Assembly (NCBI RefSeq): GCF_003318255.1
Contig: NZ_QOCF01000011.1
Coordinates: 1 to 54,635, forward strand
DNA from: Ruegeria sp. A3M17
GTDB lineage: Bacteria; Pseudomonadota; Alphaproteobacteria; Rhodobacterales; Rhodobacteraceae
Reading direction: 5' to 3'
Length of the DNA: 54,635 bases
Shown: in pieces, positions 54,326-54,635 of the stretch
Layout of the letters: each line of letters begins with the position of its first letter
Numbering within the stretch: the stretch's first letter is position 1
The notes under the pieces: generated by a model
What the model saw: only the letters and a program-made list of their open reading frames with translations
Told to the model about the DNA's origin: nothing
The model's database searches: none
Position numbers and translations under genes: made by a program

Positions 54326-54635
54326 TTAAGCGGCGTCCATCATGCAGTCGAAATCATAATAGTTGAACACAAAGACATCACCTGAATTGTCGCCGGCCAT
54401 GTCAGAGCAAGTCTCAACATCGTCGACAGGATTGTCACCGCCGGTCATCACCATATCGAAATCGTCGGTTTCGGGTTCCGCATCGGCATAGTCCGTTTCG
54501 TTCCAATCAAACTGGTCGAACTGCGCCTGAATCGATTGGACGAATGCCCGGATCTCGGCAAGAAACTCCTGAACGTCAAAACAGGCGACTTCTTCCGGTT
54601 CTTCGGTTCCGGGTGTCGGTTCCTCGGGTTCGGTA
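54326..54635 (-). CDS. acidic protein of unknown function (3' end; runs off the window)
   Basis: An open frame enters from the right edge and stops at TAA 54326-54328; about 102 residues are visible. Sequence character: a Pro/Glu linker (TEPEEPTPGTEEPEE), an amphipathic helix (FDVQEFLAEIRAFVQSIQAQF), then an Asp-rich end (NETDYADAEPETDDFDMVMTG, DNPVDDVETC, GDVFVFNYYDFDC). Three cysteines. Asp/Glu-rich content without a basic partner suggests a secreted or Ca2+-binding protein. N terminus missing, so family cannot be judged. Confidence 0.65.
   Translation of the reverse strand, partial: TEPEEPTPGTEEPEEVACFDVQEFLAEIRAFVQSIQAQFDQFDWNETDYADAEPETDDFDMVMTGGDNPVDDVETCSDMAGDNSGDVFVFNYYDFDCMMDAA

Overview
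The window reads as chromosome of a marine alphaproteobacterium of the Roseobacter group (Rhodobacterales, Ruegeria-like). Pointers are the high GC content, a 192-residue DddQ-type DMSP lyase, the uvrC-pgsA-moaD-moaE order, a plant-type glutamate-cysteine ligase, class III hydroxymethylbilane synthase and uroporphyrinogen decarboxylase genes side by side, and many 4-base ATGA stop/start overlaps. I found no tRNA, rRNA, IS element, phage gene or CRISPR array. No gene-free stretch exceeds 300 bases.

Region 1 (1-5.7 kb, minus strand): a compact operon glyA - lpd - lipA - AGCS alanine/glycine:Na+ symporter - universal stress protein. It is divergent from an XRE-cupin regulator. It looks like a glycine/one-carbon module. 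Region 2 (6.3-18.3 kb): the accessory island. On the minus strand an RpiR regulator is coupled to a Rieske oxygenase, then a small secreted protein and a carboxymuconolactone-decarboxylase-like protein. Divergently, on the plus strand, eight or nine translationally coupled genes encode an FAD/GcvT demethylase-like oxidase, a zinc-free MDR reductase, DddQ, an enolase-superfamily enzyme, a small cupin, two more enolase-superfamily enzymes (the last frameshifted) and a class III aminotransferase. This is the most interesting part of the window. It looks like a complete catabolic route for a methylated (sulfonio- or ammonio-) compound, and its substrate cannot be named from sequence.

Region 3 (18.5-27.8 kb): housekeeping and mixed genes. 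These are hemC/hemE divergent, an alpha-methylacyl-CoA racemase, a membrane-tethered TAXI binding protein, an ABC-2 exporter pair, an S49 peptidase with a 56-residue zinc-ribbon membrane miniprotein and a Ca2+/Na+ antiporter, and an SDR enzyme. Region 4 (27.8-41.2 kb): uvrC, a DMT transporter, pgsA, moaD, moaE, a secreted protein, a BON-like/OmpA envelope protein with a coiled-coil partner, ubiA, rsmE, a GNAT protein, a small membrane protein, gshA and a Hint-domain protein.

Region 5 (41.2-54.6 kb): pheS and pheT separated by three small genes, a YtoQ-family protein, a GMC oxidoreductase, a GST, an MscS channel, alanine dehydrogenase divergent from an Lrp-type regulator, a CPBP membrane protease, polyphosphate kinase 2, and the 3' end of an acidic protein that runs off the right edge.

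One working idea links regions 1 and 2. Methyl groups removed by the FAD/GcvT enzyme would enter the folate pool as methylene-THF, which GlyA next door can interconvert with glycine/serine. A shared ACATTTGTG sequence occurs in both divergent regulatory regions. This link is inference only.
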